Positions 6,326 to 14,186 of a stretch of 19,851 nt of DNA are shown here, piece by piece. The stretch covers positions 1 through 19,851 of the forward strand of contig JAKQQP010000523.1 of assembly GCA_029564115.1 (NCBI GenBank). The letters are read 5' to 3'. Positions within the stretch are counted from its first letter, which is position 1. Every line of letters begins with the position of its first letter. A program made the translations under genes and the position numbers. The stretch comes from Candidatus Rifleibacteriota bacterium (GTDB lineage Bacteria > Riflebacteria > Ozemobacteria > Ozemobacterales > Ozemobacteraceae). Under the pieces are notes generated by a model. The model was not told where the DNA came from. It did not search any database and saw nothing but the letters and a program-made list of their open reading frames with translations.

Positions 6326-6814
6326 TCAGGTGAGGGTTTTGAGCATTTCTTCGAGCTCGGCATCTTCAAATGGCTCATCTTGAGATTCTTTGATCATGAA
6401 AACCAATTTTTTCAGTTCAAGGTCAGTCATTTTGCCGCGATCTTTAACCGGCATCCGTTCAGCTTCTTCCTGGAGAAGTTTTTTGATGAACTTCTCGCGT
6501 GTCGAGCGGTCAGAAATCACCTGGTAGATTTTTTCCGCAAGAACCGCCGGGTCGACCATGCGATAGGTGCCGTCCTGAACCTGACGGGTAATTTCCTGCA
6601 GCCGCTGCATATGCAGAAGCTGCTGCTGTTGCAATATCTTCAGATTGTTCTGTGCCGGGCTGCCGACATGAGTCTGCTGTCCGGCCTTTGCGGTGGTATC
6701 GGCCTTGTCCTTCAAAGCTTCATCGAATGAGCCTTTTTTATCGACCGATTCTTTAGCCTTGGGTTTGGTGGTTATTATTATTCTCTTCCCAGGCCCTTGA
6801 ATGGAATCAACCAT
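6326..6814 (-). CDS. FlgM-like anti-sigma factor candidate
   Basis: The start at 6814 is preferred over an ATG 18 nt upstream, because it has AAGGGAG (plus-strand 6822-6828) at a normal distance. The product is 162 residues, charged and soluble, without a signal peptide. Residues about 71-100, LQEITRQVQDGTYRMVDPAVLAEKIYQVI, match the C-terminal pattern of FlgM (helix, then G-x-Y-x-VDP, then VA-x-K-I), with one extra residue before VDP. FlgM binds and inhibits sigma-28 until hook completion. This protein is longer than typical FlgM (about 100 residues), with a roughly 60-residue C-terminal extension and a Gln-rich patch (59-70). A sigma-28-like promoter lies upstream, as is known for flgM in enterobacteria. 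The identity is inferred from the motif and the promoter, and no flagellar gene is in the window. Confidence 0.5.
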   Translation of the reverse strand: MVDSIQGPGKRIIITTKPKAKESVDKKGSFDEALKDKADTTAKAGQQTHVGSPAQNNLKILQQQQLLHMQRLQEITRQVQDGTYRMVDPAVLAEKIYQVISDRSTREKFIKKLLQEEAERMPVKDRGKMTDLELKKLVFMIKESQDEPFEDAELEEMLKTLT

Positions 6815-6875
6815 AATTAAACTCCCTTGCAACTTCCATGTTAAAAAGGCATATTTTTCCCTTATCCCATTTTAT

Positions 6876-6903
6876 TTATCGTCAACTTTGCCTGAAAAGT
6901 TTA
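6876..6903 (-). promoter_or_regulatory. Sigma-28 (FliA)-like promoter for the FlgM-like gene
   Basis: Read on the minus strand, TAAACTTT (6903-6896), a 12-nt gap and GACGATAA (6883-6876) match the flagellar consensus TAAAGTTT / GCCGATAA at 7 of 8 positions in each half. The gap is one base longer than the Escherichia coli N11. The predicted leader to the ATG at 6814 is about 55 nt. Confidence 0.55.
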
Positions 6904-6933
6904 GAGCTCTGGCAAAAAAAATCGGGTTGGTTG

Positions 6934-6961
6934 GCAATTTTGCCGCTGCTTCTGCCGATAG
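6934..6961 (+). promoter_or_regulatory. Possible sigma-28-like promoter for the TPR gene
   Basis: GCAATTTT (6934-6941), a 12-nt gap and GCCGATAG (6954-6961) lie 57 bp before the TPR gene. The -10 half matches GCCGATAA at 7 of 8 positions, the -35 half only 5 of 8. The gap is the same as in the divergent promoter facing the other way. Confidence 0.4.
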
Positions 6962-7018
6962 GTCATATATAGAGATGAGATTGCCCGGGCGATCTCAAAA
7001 TTTTTCGGAGGCAGGCTC

Positions 7019-8935
7019 ATGTATAAAAGCGTTATCAGGTGTGCTGTTTTTTCTTCTTTGTTGCTGCTCGGTTCTTCGCAGAATTGTTATGCTGCCGCCG
7101 ATTTTAACAGCCACTTTTCAGCAGGGGAAAAAGCTTTCGCCGCCAGTAACTTTAACGTTGCTGCCGAGAACTTCGCTCAGGCTCTGAAGCTTGTCCCTGA
7201 TGACCTGCGCTCACGCTTTCGTTATGGCCAGGCGCTGTTTTCACTGAACAGGTTTTCTGAAAGTCACAACCAGTTTCAGACTGTTTTACAGAATTCCCCG
7301 AGCAATATCATCGCCAGAATTTATCTGGCTGAAAACCTGATTCGCCTCAATAAAACTTCTGAAGCACAGGTTCATCTCGACTGGATTCTTAAAGTGCAAC
7401 CCGGCCATGAACGTGCCCGACAGTTGCTTGCTGCTGTTAAAACTTCGTCTTCGTCAGTCGTTGCAGGGTTATCTGATCAACCTCCCGAAAAATTGCCGGC
7501 CAACCAGCGGCCTTTGCCCGTGAAGACAAAGCTTGATCCGGAAAAAAATGCGAAGAAAAAATCAAAAAAAGATTTTGAAAAGGCAGCGGTTTCTACTGCT
7601 TCAGCTGTCGCTGGACAGCCACAGTCTTTCGAACCCAAACCTTTCATTGCCAACAGCCCGACAACAGTGGTCAAAAAGAATGCTGATCGATCTTTACCTC
7701 TGCCGGCTGCAGAAAATGTCGCAGATTTCAATGTTGAATCGTTTCTTGAAATTTCACGAAATTCATTTTTGATTAACCTTGAACAGGCTCGTTTCAACAT
7801 TGAGTTTGATGATACCCGGGCTGCTGCAGCCAATCTTCTGGCCGCCGAACAACTGGCCCGTGAAAGCCGTGACTCAAGACGTTTTCTTGAAGTTCAGGTA
7901 CTCAACAGCCTTGTTTTTCTTTACAATCGCGATTTTACCGGTTTTGGTCAGCATCTGATGAAACTGAAATCGGTTTTGTCACCAGAATCTTATCAGTCGT
8001 TCCTGGATATCTACAACCAGGGGCAGGCAATAAAAGATTCTGCCGATCAGGCCAGGCTTGTTGCCGGTATTGCCATGGGAGCCGGTCATGATGCCGTGGC
8101 GGCCAGGCTGCTCAAAGAAGCTTTTGTCAGGTATCCGAATGATATTCTGGTCGGTAGCATGCTGGTTGACGCTCAAATGCAGAGTCTTGACTATCAGGGT
8201 GCCGAAGCGACCCTCGCGCAGATGGCCAGAACCGACGACAAAAACTCAGAAATCTGGTTCAATCTTGCCAGATTTTATCTGACGGCAGACTATCGCCCCG
8301 AACAGGTGAGGAGCTACGCCGGATATGCTGCCAGTCTCAGACCTGATGACACCCGCAATCACATTCTTCTCGCGCTGCTCGATTATTCTCAAGGCCGGAT
8401 AAACGAAGGAATCAGTCGTATAAATCAGCTGATGGACAGTCTGAATGACCCGGCTTTAAAAAATATATGTGAACGCATTGTTGCGGATGGTCAGGCGGCC
8501 GGCGCCGGAAATGTCGATTTTGTAGGTGTTCTGGCGTTGCCGGGGGCCAGACATGCCCATAAGAGCAGCTATCGACTGCTGGGCGAAGATTATTTGAAAA
8601 GCGGTTCGTTTTTTGCTGCGCTGCGCTATTTTCAAGCCGCCGGTGATGTTGCCGAAATTGGCCGAACCTGGCTTGGTATAGCCTCTGCTCTTAATTCTTC
8701 TGGTGAAACGGCGCTGGCGGCCACGGCAGCTGGTTATGGCATGAAGGCTTTGCACCACGAGCTTGCCGCCAACCCCGAAAACGCCAGGGCAAATCTGTAT
8801 ATTGCCCTCTACAACTATGAGCGGGGTGATAAAGTTGCCGCCAGACGGGCAGTTGAGCGAGGTCTGGCTTCGCAGAGCATCGAACGCCCGACTCGCAATC
8901 GCCTGAGCGCAATTCTCGAGGCGCTCTCTTCCTGA
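7019..8935 (+). CDS. Exported TPR-repeat protein
   Basis: A 638-residue protein with GGAGG at 7007-7011, 7 nt before the start. The signal peptide is MYKSVIR plus a hydrophobic core, with cleavage near CYA-A at residue 25. Three clear TPR units follow (about 28-62, 63-97, 98-130). A Lys/Pro/Ala-rich linker (about 140-235) comes next. A long helical region (about 240-638) with TPR-like spacing follows, for example AEATLAQMARTDDKNSEIWFNLARFYL. TPRs are protein-binding scaffolds and no catalytic domain is seen. It diverges from the FlgM-like gene across a 204-bp region with sigma-28-like sequences facing both ways. A role in assembly of an envelope or motility structure is therefore possible but unproven. 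Confidence 0.75.
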   Translation: MYKSVIRCAVFSSLLLLGSSQNCYAAADFNSHFSAGEKAFAASNFNVAAENFAQALKLVPDDLRSRFRYGQALFSLNRFSESHNQFQTVLQNSPSNIIARIYLAENLIRLNKTSEAQVHLDWILKVQPGHERARQLLAAVKTSSSSVVAGLSDQPPEKLPANQRPLPVKTKLDPEKNAKKKSKKDFEKAAVSTASAVAGQPQSFEPKPFIANSPTTVVKKNADRSLPLPAAENVADFNVESFLEISRNSFLINLEQARFNIEFDDTRAAAANLLAAEQLARESRDSRRFLEVQVLNSLVFLYNRDFTGFGQHLMKLKSVLSPESYQSFLDIYNQGQAIKDSADQARLVAGIAMGAGHDAVAARLLKEAFVRYPNDILVGSMLVDAQMQSLDYQGAEATLAQMARTDDKNSEIWFNLARFYLTADYRPEQVRSYAGYAASLRPDDTRNHILLALLDYSQGRINEGISRINQLMDSLNDPALKNICERIVADGQAAGAGNVDFVGVLALPGARHAHKSSYRLLGEDYLKSGSFFAALRYFQAAGDVAEIGRTWLGIASALNSSGETALAATAAGYGMKALHHELAANPENARANLYIALYNYERGDKVAARRAVERGLASQSIERPTRNRLSAILEALSS

Positions 8936-8976
8936 AGGTTTTTGCATAATTTTTTTCAAAAACGCTCAAATCAGGG

Positions 8977-8998
8977 CTTTTACCCGGTGCGGTAAAAG
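8977..8998 (+). terminator. Hairpin after the TPR gene, possible terminator
   Basis: CTTTTACC (8977-8984) and GGTAAAAG (8991-8998) form an 8-bp perfect stem with a 6-nt loop. The following sequence is T-rich but interrupted (TTCTGTCTTTCTTTT), so termination may be incomplete. Confidence 0.5.
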
Positions 8999-9027
8999 TT
9001 CTGTCTTTCTTTTAGTGTTTTAATGAG

Positions 9028-9057
9028 TTGCATTTTGTACGAAATTCTCATTATAAT
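9028..9057 (+). promoter_or_regulatory. Promoter of the CheY/HEAT-CheR unit
   Basis: TTGCAT (9028-9033), an 18-bp spacer and a perfect TATAAT (9052-9057) predict a start near 9064. This leaves the ATG at 9028 outside the transcript and supports the ATG at 9097 as the true start. Confidence 0.6.
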
Positions 9058-9096
9058 CTGCTGTTAAGATTCCAGTACTCCGGAGGATTCCAGATA

Positions 9097-9480
9097 ATGG
9101 CCAAAACAATACTTGTGGCTGAAGACTCCTTGATGTTGCGCAAGGTAGCTTGTTTCCCCCTTGAAAAGGCAGGTTACAAGGTACTGGAAGCCAACAATGG
9201 CATCGAAGCCATTGAAGCAATGTCAAAGAACGAAGTCGACATAATCATCACTGACCTGAACATGCCCGGCATGGACGGATTTGAACTGATTACCCAGGTC
9301 AAGGAAAACGAAAAATTCAAACACATCCCCATCATTATTCTCACTACCGAAGGCAAAAAAGAGATGGTAATGAAGGGGTTGACTCTCGGGGCCAATTCTT
9401 TTCTGCAAAAACCGATCAAACCAGATCTTATGCTGCAGGAAGTAGAACGTCTGCTCAGCAAATCTACGAAGGGGGCCTGA
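9097..9480 (+). CDS. Single-domain CheY-like response regulator
   Basis: The product is a 127-residue receiver domain without an output domain. Key residues are all present: the acidic pair E9-D10, phosphoacceptor D53 in ITDLNMPGMDG, T83 or T84 in ILTTEGKK, and K105 in LQKPIKP. The start at 9097 has GGAGGA (9082-9087) 9 nt upstream. The frame extends further upstream, but that part lies before the predicted transcription start. The next gene begins 3 nt after this stop codon, so the two are translationally close and probably partners. No histidine kinase is in the window, so the phosphodonor must be elsewhere. Phosphorylation probably controls binding to the HEAT-CheR protein, by analogy with CheY, but this is inferred. 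Confidence 0.93.
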   Translation: MAKTILVAEDSLMLRKVACFPLEKAGYKVLEANNGIEAIEAMSKNEVDIIITDLNMPGMDGFELITQVKENEKFKHIPIIILTTEGKKEMVMKGLTLGANSFLQKPIKPDLMLQEVERLLSKSTKGA

Positions 9481-9483
9481 CAA

Positions 9484-12400
9484 ATGGCGAGTTCAGCAGT
9501 GTTACTTGAACAGTTGAAAAATGCAGACCCTGGTTTGCGGCGGAAAGCCGTTCGTGAGCTGGTCAGATTTCCTGAACAGAGAGAGGTTGTCGATGCTCTG
9601 TGCGAAGCTCTGGGCGACCCTAACAAGGGCGTACAGAACATAACTATCGAGGCTCTTTCCTCGATGATGCACGAAAATACCGTGCAAGGGCTTATTTCTG
9701 TCGTTAAAAGCTCTGATTTGAACACGCGCAACGCGGGCATGACCATTCTTCGCAACCTTGGCCCCATGGCTATTGCACCACTGGTCAAAGCTGTAGAGGC
9801 TTCTGAAGATGTCGATGAGATAATTCAGATTCTGGTCATTCTCGGCGATATTCATTCACCGCTGGCCACCGAAACAGTTTTGAAATATATCACCCACGCT
9901 GATGACAACATTAAGACCACTGCCGTGGAATCCCTTGGTAAAATCCAGGATCCGAAAGCTGTTGAAGCGTTGCTTGAAGCTTATAAAAATTCTGATATTC
10001 TCAAATATTCAATTGTTGAAGCCCTGGGCAACATTTCAGTTGAAACCGCGATGCCGGTTATGCTGGGTGCCCTCGAATCTGGCGACATCCTTGAATATTT
10101 TACTGCCATTGGTGCCATGGGTTCAATGGAATCAGTTGCCGGGCTCGAGCCTCTCTTCAAGAAACTTGTTCAAGAAGAAGACAGTGGCACCAGGCGCCTT
10201 ATTTTTAAATCTCTTGCTCAAATTGAAGAAGCAAACCCGGGTTCTCTCAAAAAACTCGATCAGAATGTCATCAGACCGATTCTTCTCGGACTGCTCGACA
10301 ACCAGGATGCTGCTGAATACAGATATCTGGTTTTTGTAGCCGCTTCTTTGAACGATGAGGCTTATGCCGGTCAGCTTTTTAATGCCCTGCATTGCTCTGA
10401 GACCGAAATTATCGACATCGCTTTTGCAGGTATCGTCAATATCGGCAAAAAGGCCGTAAAATCAGCTCTCGAAAAAATCGGCAAGGCGGAACCTGCTGTT
10501 GTCGTCAGAATTCTCCAGTTCCTGGAAAAGTTCCCGTCTCCGGAAACCCCGGCAGCTGTTGGGACGTTTGTCAGCAACTCCGATGATCAGGTCAGACAGG
10601 CTGTTGCCAGAACCCTTGGTGCCAATCCGTCAGATGTTGCTTTCAACAACCTGAAGACCATGCTTGACGATGTTGATGAGACCGTTCGTCGTAATGCCGT
10701 AGCCGGTATTGCCAGAATGCTGAATTTTGACGGTGCTTTGACCGCTCTGATCAATAAGTTCAAAGATATAAACGGCCATGTGCGTCGCGAGGCTTGCCTG
10801 GCAATGGCAAACTCAACTTCAAACCAGCTTGTTGAGCCGTTATTTAACGTTCTGAATACCGAACCATACGGCGACGTTCGTGAAGCTGCTGCCTCGGTGC
10901 TGGCCATGCGCAAAGACCCCGCAATTACAAGAAGACTTCTTGAAATGCTCGACAGCGATAATTCAAGGATTCGTGAGACCGTTTCAAGAACCGTGTGGCA
11001 GTGTGGTTCGACTCTTGCCGTCGATTCTCTGATTCAGAAACTCAACGACAAGGAATGGCGTGTTGTCGTCAATTCCTGCTATTCGCTCGAGAATATGAAA
11101 GATCTCAAGTCCATTTTCCCGCTCAAGGAGCTGCTCAAGAGTGCTGACTGGCAGATCAGAATTGCTGCTCTTTCTGCTTTGCGGGCATTCCGCAGCAAAG
11201 AGCTGAAGCAGTTTTTCGTGCCTCTGCTGGCTGACGAAAATGCTCAGGTGGCCAAGCTTGCCGTTGTTGCTCTCAGCGAACTTGGCGACAAAACTCTTGA
11301 TACAGACCTGCAGAAGCATATCAAACACAGCCGCTGGGAAGTCAGATATCAGTTGGTTAAAGCCCTCGGTGCCATTAGAAGCCAGAGCAGTGTTGCTGCC
11401 CTGACTGAAATGATCGAAAAAGACGAGAGCAATGCTGTGCGGGCTCGTGCTATTCTCGCCCTTTCCAAAATTGGTGATAAAAAACCGGCTGAAACTATCT
11501 TTAAAGTGCTCGACAGTTCTGATCAAAATCTTGTCATTGCTGCGATCAAATTTTTCAAAGATAACGGTCAGTCGAATTTGACCGGTCTCGAAGACAAGAT
11601 CAGAACTATTTTTCTGTGCGACAACTGGGTAAAGAACTACTTTATTCAGACTTTTGCTCAGAATCGCACTGAATTCCTCGAAAAGATCCTCAAATCAGTG
11701 GTTTCACCGCGCCAGGCCCGACTGATAGACCGGCTCAAAGCTGTGTCTGACGATGAAAAAGGTATGAACAACGAAGAAGCTTTGCTGCTTCGCGAAATCA
11801 TCTCACTCAAGTGCGGCGTTGAAATAACCGATAAAAAAGTTCTTGAACAAAAGCTGACGCGTAATCTCAGCAGATTTTTCATAACTTCATGGATCGAATA
11901 TTATCACTGTCTCAGATACGGTGCTGAAGAGGGCAGTGATCTTCTGACCAGCCTTTATGATTCTATTACCAACCCGGTAACCGAATTTTTTGGTGAAGCC
12001 AGGCAGAGCAGTGTCTTAATATCGACCATATTGCCAAATCTGATTGAAAATCGCCTGAAAGACGGCGCTGATGAGATAAGAATTCTGTGCTGTGGTGTGT
12101 CTTTCGGGCCAGAAGCTTATTCTGTTGCCATGAGCGTTCTCGAAGATCTGCACTCTGATAAGGCCAAGGTTAAAGTGATTGGCACCGACGTGTCTCATAT
12201 CTGTCTGAATACCGCCAAACGTGGTATTTACAAGCGCGAAATGTTCAGGCATGTTGACCAGAAATACACAGACCTTTACTTTGAAGATGACCGCGGCGAT
12301 CTGCGTGTAAAAGATCAGGTGAAAAACCTTGTGGATTTCAGATTCGCCAATGCCGTGAACTCTGAAGCAATGGAAGAACTTGGGGAATTCGATGTGGTCA

Positions 12401-12582
12401 TTTGCCGTAATCTGTTCTCTGATTTCTCACAAAAGGCCAGAGAACGCATGGCTGAGAATATCTACAATGTTCTCGTGCCGGGCGGCGTGTTGCTGATTGG
12501 CGGCAAAGAAACTCTGTATAACGTCACCAAAGCTTTCAAACTGCAGACTTTCGACCAGGTTGTCGCTTATTGCAAGCTCTGA
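9484..12582 (+). CDS. HEAT-repeat protein with C-terminal CheR-like methyltransferase domain
   Basis: A 1032-residue cytosolic protein. Residues about 1-750 are tandem HEAT/PBS-lyase-type repeats (patterns such as DPxxRRKAVRELV, DDNIKTTAVESLGKI, DETVRRNAVAGIARM). Residues about 762-1032 match the CheR fold: an N-terminal helical part, then the SAM-binding region CCGVSFGPEAYS (869-880), TD902 and ICRN (973-976). CheR methylates chemoreceptor glutamates using SAM. Some key residues differ. The usual TxFFR is TEFFGE, with G837 where the catalytic arginine is expected, and the GEEPYS motif is GPEAYS. The enzyme may have altered activity or act only as a SAM sensor or scaffold. GAAGGGGG at 9468-9475 serves as ribosome binding site inside the end of the CheY gene. 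No chemoreceptor gene is nearby. Confidence 0.88.
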   Translation: MASSAVLLEQLKNADPGLRRKAVRELVRFPEQREVVDALCEALGDPNKGVQNITIEALSSMMHENTVQGLISVVKSSDLNTRNAGMTILRNLGPMAIAPLVKAVEASEDVDEIIQILVILGDIHSPLATETVLKYITHADDNIKTTAVESLGKIQDPKAVEALLEAYKNSDILKYSIVEALGNISVETAMPVMLGALESGDILEYFTAIGAMGSMESVAGLEPLFKKLVQEEDSGTRRLIFKSLAQIEEANPGSLKKLDQNVIRPILLGLLDNQDAAEYRYLVFVAASLNDEAYAGQLFNALHCSETEIIDIAFAGIVNIGKKAVKSALEKIGKAEPAVVVRILQFLEKFPSPETPAAVGTFVSNSDDQVRQAVARTLGANPSDVAFNNLKTMLDDVDETVRRNAVAGIARMLNFDGALTALINKFKDINGHVRREACLAMANSTSNQLVEPLFNVLNTEPYGDVREAAASVLAMRKDPAITRRLLEMLDSDNSRIRETVSRTVWQCGSTLAVDSLIQKLNDKEWRVVVNSCYSLENMKDLKSIFPLKELLKSADWQIRIAALSALRAFRSKELKQFFVPLLADENAQVAKLAVVALSELGDKTLDTDLQKHIKHSRWEVRYQLVKALGAIRSQSSVAALTEMIEKDESNAVRARAILALSKIGDKKPAETIFKVLDSSDQNLVIAAIKFFKDNGQSNLTGLEDKIRTIFLCDNWVKNYFIQTFAQNRTEFLEKILKSVVSPRQARLIDRLKAVSDDEKGMNNEEALLLREIISLKCGVEITDKKVLEQKLTRNLSRFFITSWIEYYHCLRYGAEEGSDLLTSLYDSITNPVTEFFGEARQSSVLISTILPNLIENRLKDGADEIRILCCGVSFGPEAYSVAMSVLEDLHSDKAKVKVIGTDVSHICLNTAKRGIYKREMFRHVDQKYTDLYFEDDRGDLRVKDQVKNLVDFRFANAVNSEAMEELGEFDVVICRNLFSDFSQKARERMAENIYNVLVPGGVLLIGGKETLYNVTKAFKLQTFDQVVAYCKL

Positions 12583-12594
12583 TTGCCATTGTTG

Positions 12595-12632
12595 AATGCC
12601 TGCCCGCCTTTATGGCGCGGCAGGCATTTTTT
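12595..12632 (+). terminator. Terminator of the CheY/HEAT-CheR unit
   Basis: AATGCCTGCC (12595-12604) pairs with GGCAGGCATT (12619-12628), with further pairing inward, followed by a run of T residues. It lies 12 bp after the stop codon of the HEAT-CheR gene. Confidence 0.9.
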
Positions 12633-12701
12633 ATTCTGCTCTGTTAATGACATTAAATTTCTGGTACAGTGCATTCATATAAAATTGCACGAGGTTTATC
12701 G

Positions 12702-14138
12702 ATGAAAATTTTTAGATGCAGTATGATTTTGCTGGCACTGGTAGCAGTGATGGCGCTGAGCGGTTGTTTTGGCGGTGATTCCAAAAATGGCTCTCGGGGG
12801 CCAACCTCTTTTGTTACACTCAAGGGTTCTGTTGCCGCACCACAGCAGGTAGAGTCCAGCCTTCTCGCCGTAGTATCGAGCAATGTCGATACCAACGTGC
12901 GCGATTCATTTAGAAATGCGAGTGTTTATGTCAACGGCGATCTGATTTCCAGCTTTACAATAGATTCATCTACCGGAACCAGCTGGCCTTTGCGATTGTA
13001 TAACGTACCTGAGTCTTCGTCTGGCAGATATGCCGTGCATATCGCCGCCGGCAAAGTAGTTTTGAAGAGCAATATAAACGATGCCGACAAAGAAAACCTC
13101 GTTGTGGATATTGAAACCACTGCGGCGGCTTTGCTTGCTGAAGCTTCGAATAAAGAGCAGAAGCAGATTATTGCCAGTTATCCGGCAATTGTGAACATGC
13201 TGAAGGTTGAATTGAACGCAGCTTTGATTCAGACTGCTTCTCAACTTGGTAACAATTTTATCGGTTCGACTGTGGTGACAGAGGCTGTTCAAGAATACAA
13301 AGCGCATATAGATGCAGTCGGCAGCTTTGACAGCGAGGCCGGACTCGCTTATCTGCAACAGGAAAACGATCTCGATGGCGATGGTATTGTCGATCTGCAG
13401 ATTGTTCAGGTTGGTGGTGGGCAGCGCTTAAGGTTTTTTACCGCTCTGGCGACTGCAACATCTTTGTTCGAAGGTGCCACGTCGATTGATGCCTACACAG
13501 ACAATTCTCTTCTGAGTGATTTCTCTGACGGTCGTGTCAGTGAAGCCAACACTTTCAGTGCGGCTGACAAAGATTTTGCCGTTGGTCTTTATCTGAGTCG
13601 CTCAGCCTCAGCCGATCGCTACATCAAAATATTCGTCAGGCGTATCGATCTTAGTACTGATGGTATTTTTAGTGGAGTGGTCGTTGAGTATCGCTTGATT
13701 TCAACTGCTACAACTGCGATTACCACCGGGCAAAAAACATTGCTGCTGTTGAACGGCACGCCTGTTGAGGGCGCGGTTCTGGCTACAGATTTTCTGCAGG
13801 ACGGTGTTCCGACTGACAACAACCTCGCATATGTCAGTGCCCAGACTGGAATTGGTTGCTACAGCGGTAACCAGGCCCTGGTGGCAGTGGTCGACGGGCA
13901 ACCTGAGCTCGACAAGCTTTCAAGTGCTCCGCGATATTCGTCCGGAATGTATTTCACCGGTACCGGTGCGGCTCTCGAAGATCTCAGACCCGGCCGAACC
14001 CTGGAAGTAGGCGATGTTTTCAGCGCCTGGTTCCCGTTGACTAAAAATTACGCTTTGTTTAAAATCAGGCAGATCGATGCCAACAGTATTACGGTAGATT
14101 TTAAGGTGAATTCAACCCCTAATGAACCGCGTTTTTAA
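12702..14138 (+). CDS. Putative lipoprotein with an Asp-rich calcium-binding-like motif
   Basis: The start at 12702 is preferred over an in-frame ATG at 12669, because it follows GAGG (12691-12694) and gives a normal lipoprotein signal: MKIFRC, a hydrophobic core and the lipobox LSGC with C22 as lipidated residue. The product is 478 residues. After the signal comes a GGDSKNGSRGP linker, then a beta-rich region. DLDGDGIVD at 223-231 has the D-x-D-x-D-G-x-x-D spacing of EF-hand-like and thrombospondin-type calcium loops. No enzyme family is recognised. It probably sits on a membrane surface in the envelope. The next gene starts 48 bp later with no clear terminator between, so read-through is possible. 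Confidence 0.72.
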   Translation: MKIFRCSMILLALVAVMALSGCFGGDSKNGSRGPTSFVTLKGSVAAPQQVESSLLAVVSSNVDTNVRDSFRNASVYVNGDLISSFTIDSSTGTSWPLRLYNVPESSSGRYAVHIAAGKVVLKSNINDADKENLVVDIETTAAALLAEASNKEQKQIIASYPAIVNMLKVELNAALIQTASQLGNNFIGSTVVTEAVQEYKAHIDAVGSFDSEAGLAYLQQENDLDGDGIVDLQIVQVGGGQRLRFFTALATATSLFEGATSIDAYTDNSLLSDFSDGRVSEANTFSAADKDFAVGLYLSRSASADRYIKIFVRRIDLSTDGIFSGVVVEYRLISTATTAITTGQKTLLLLNGTPVEGAVLATDFLQDGVPTDNNLAYVSAQTGIGCYSGNQALVAVVDGQPELDKLSSAPRYSSGMYFTGTGAALEDLRPGRTLEVGDVFSAWFPLTKNYALFKIRQIDANSITVDFKVNSTPNEPRF

Positions 14139-14186
14139 GATTGCAGAAAAGTTGATGAAATTTTAAGATGCTGGTATTTTAGGTGC

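Noticed and set aside
12654..12683. Possible sigma-28-like promoter before the lipoprotein gene
   Set aside because: TAAATTT is present, but the -10 half matches poorly and the spacing is off.
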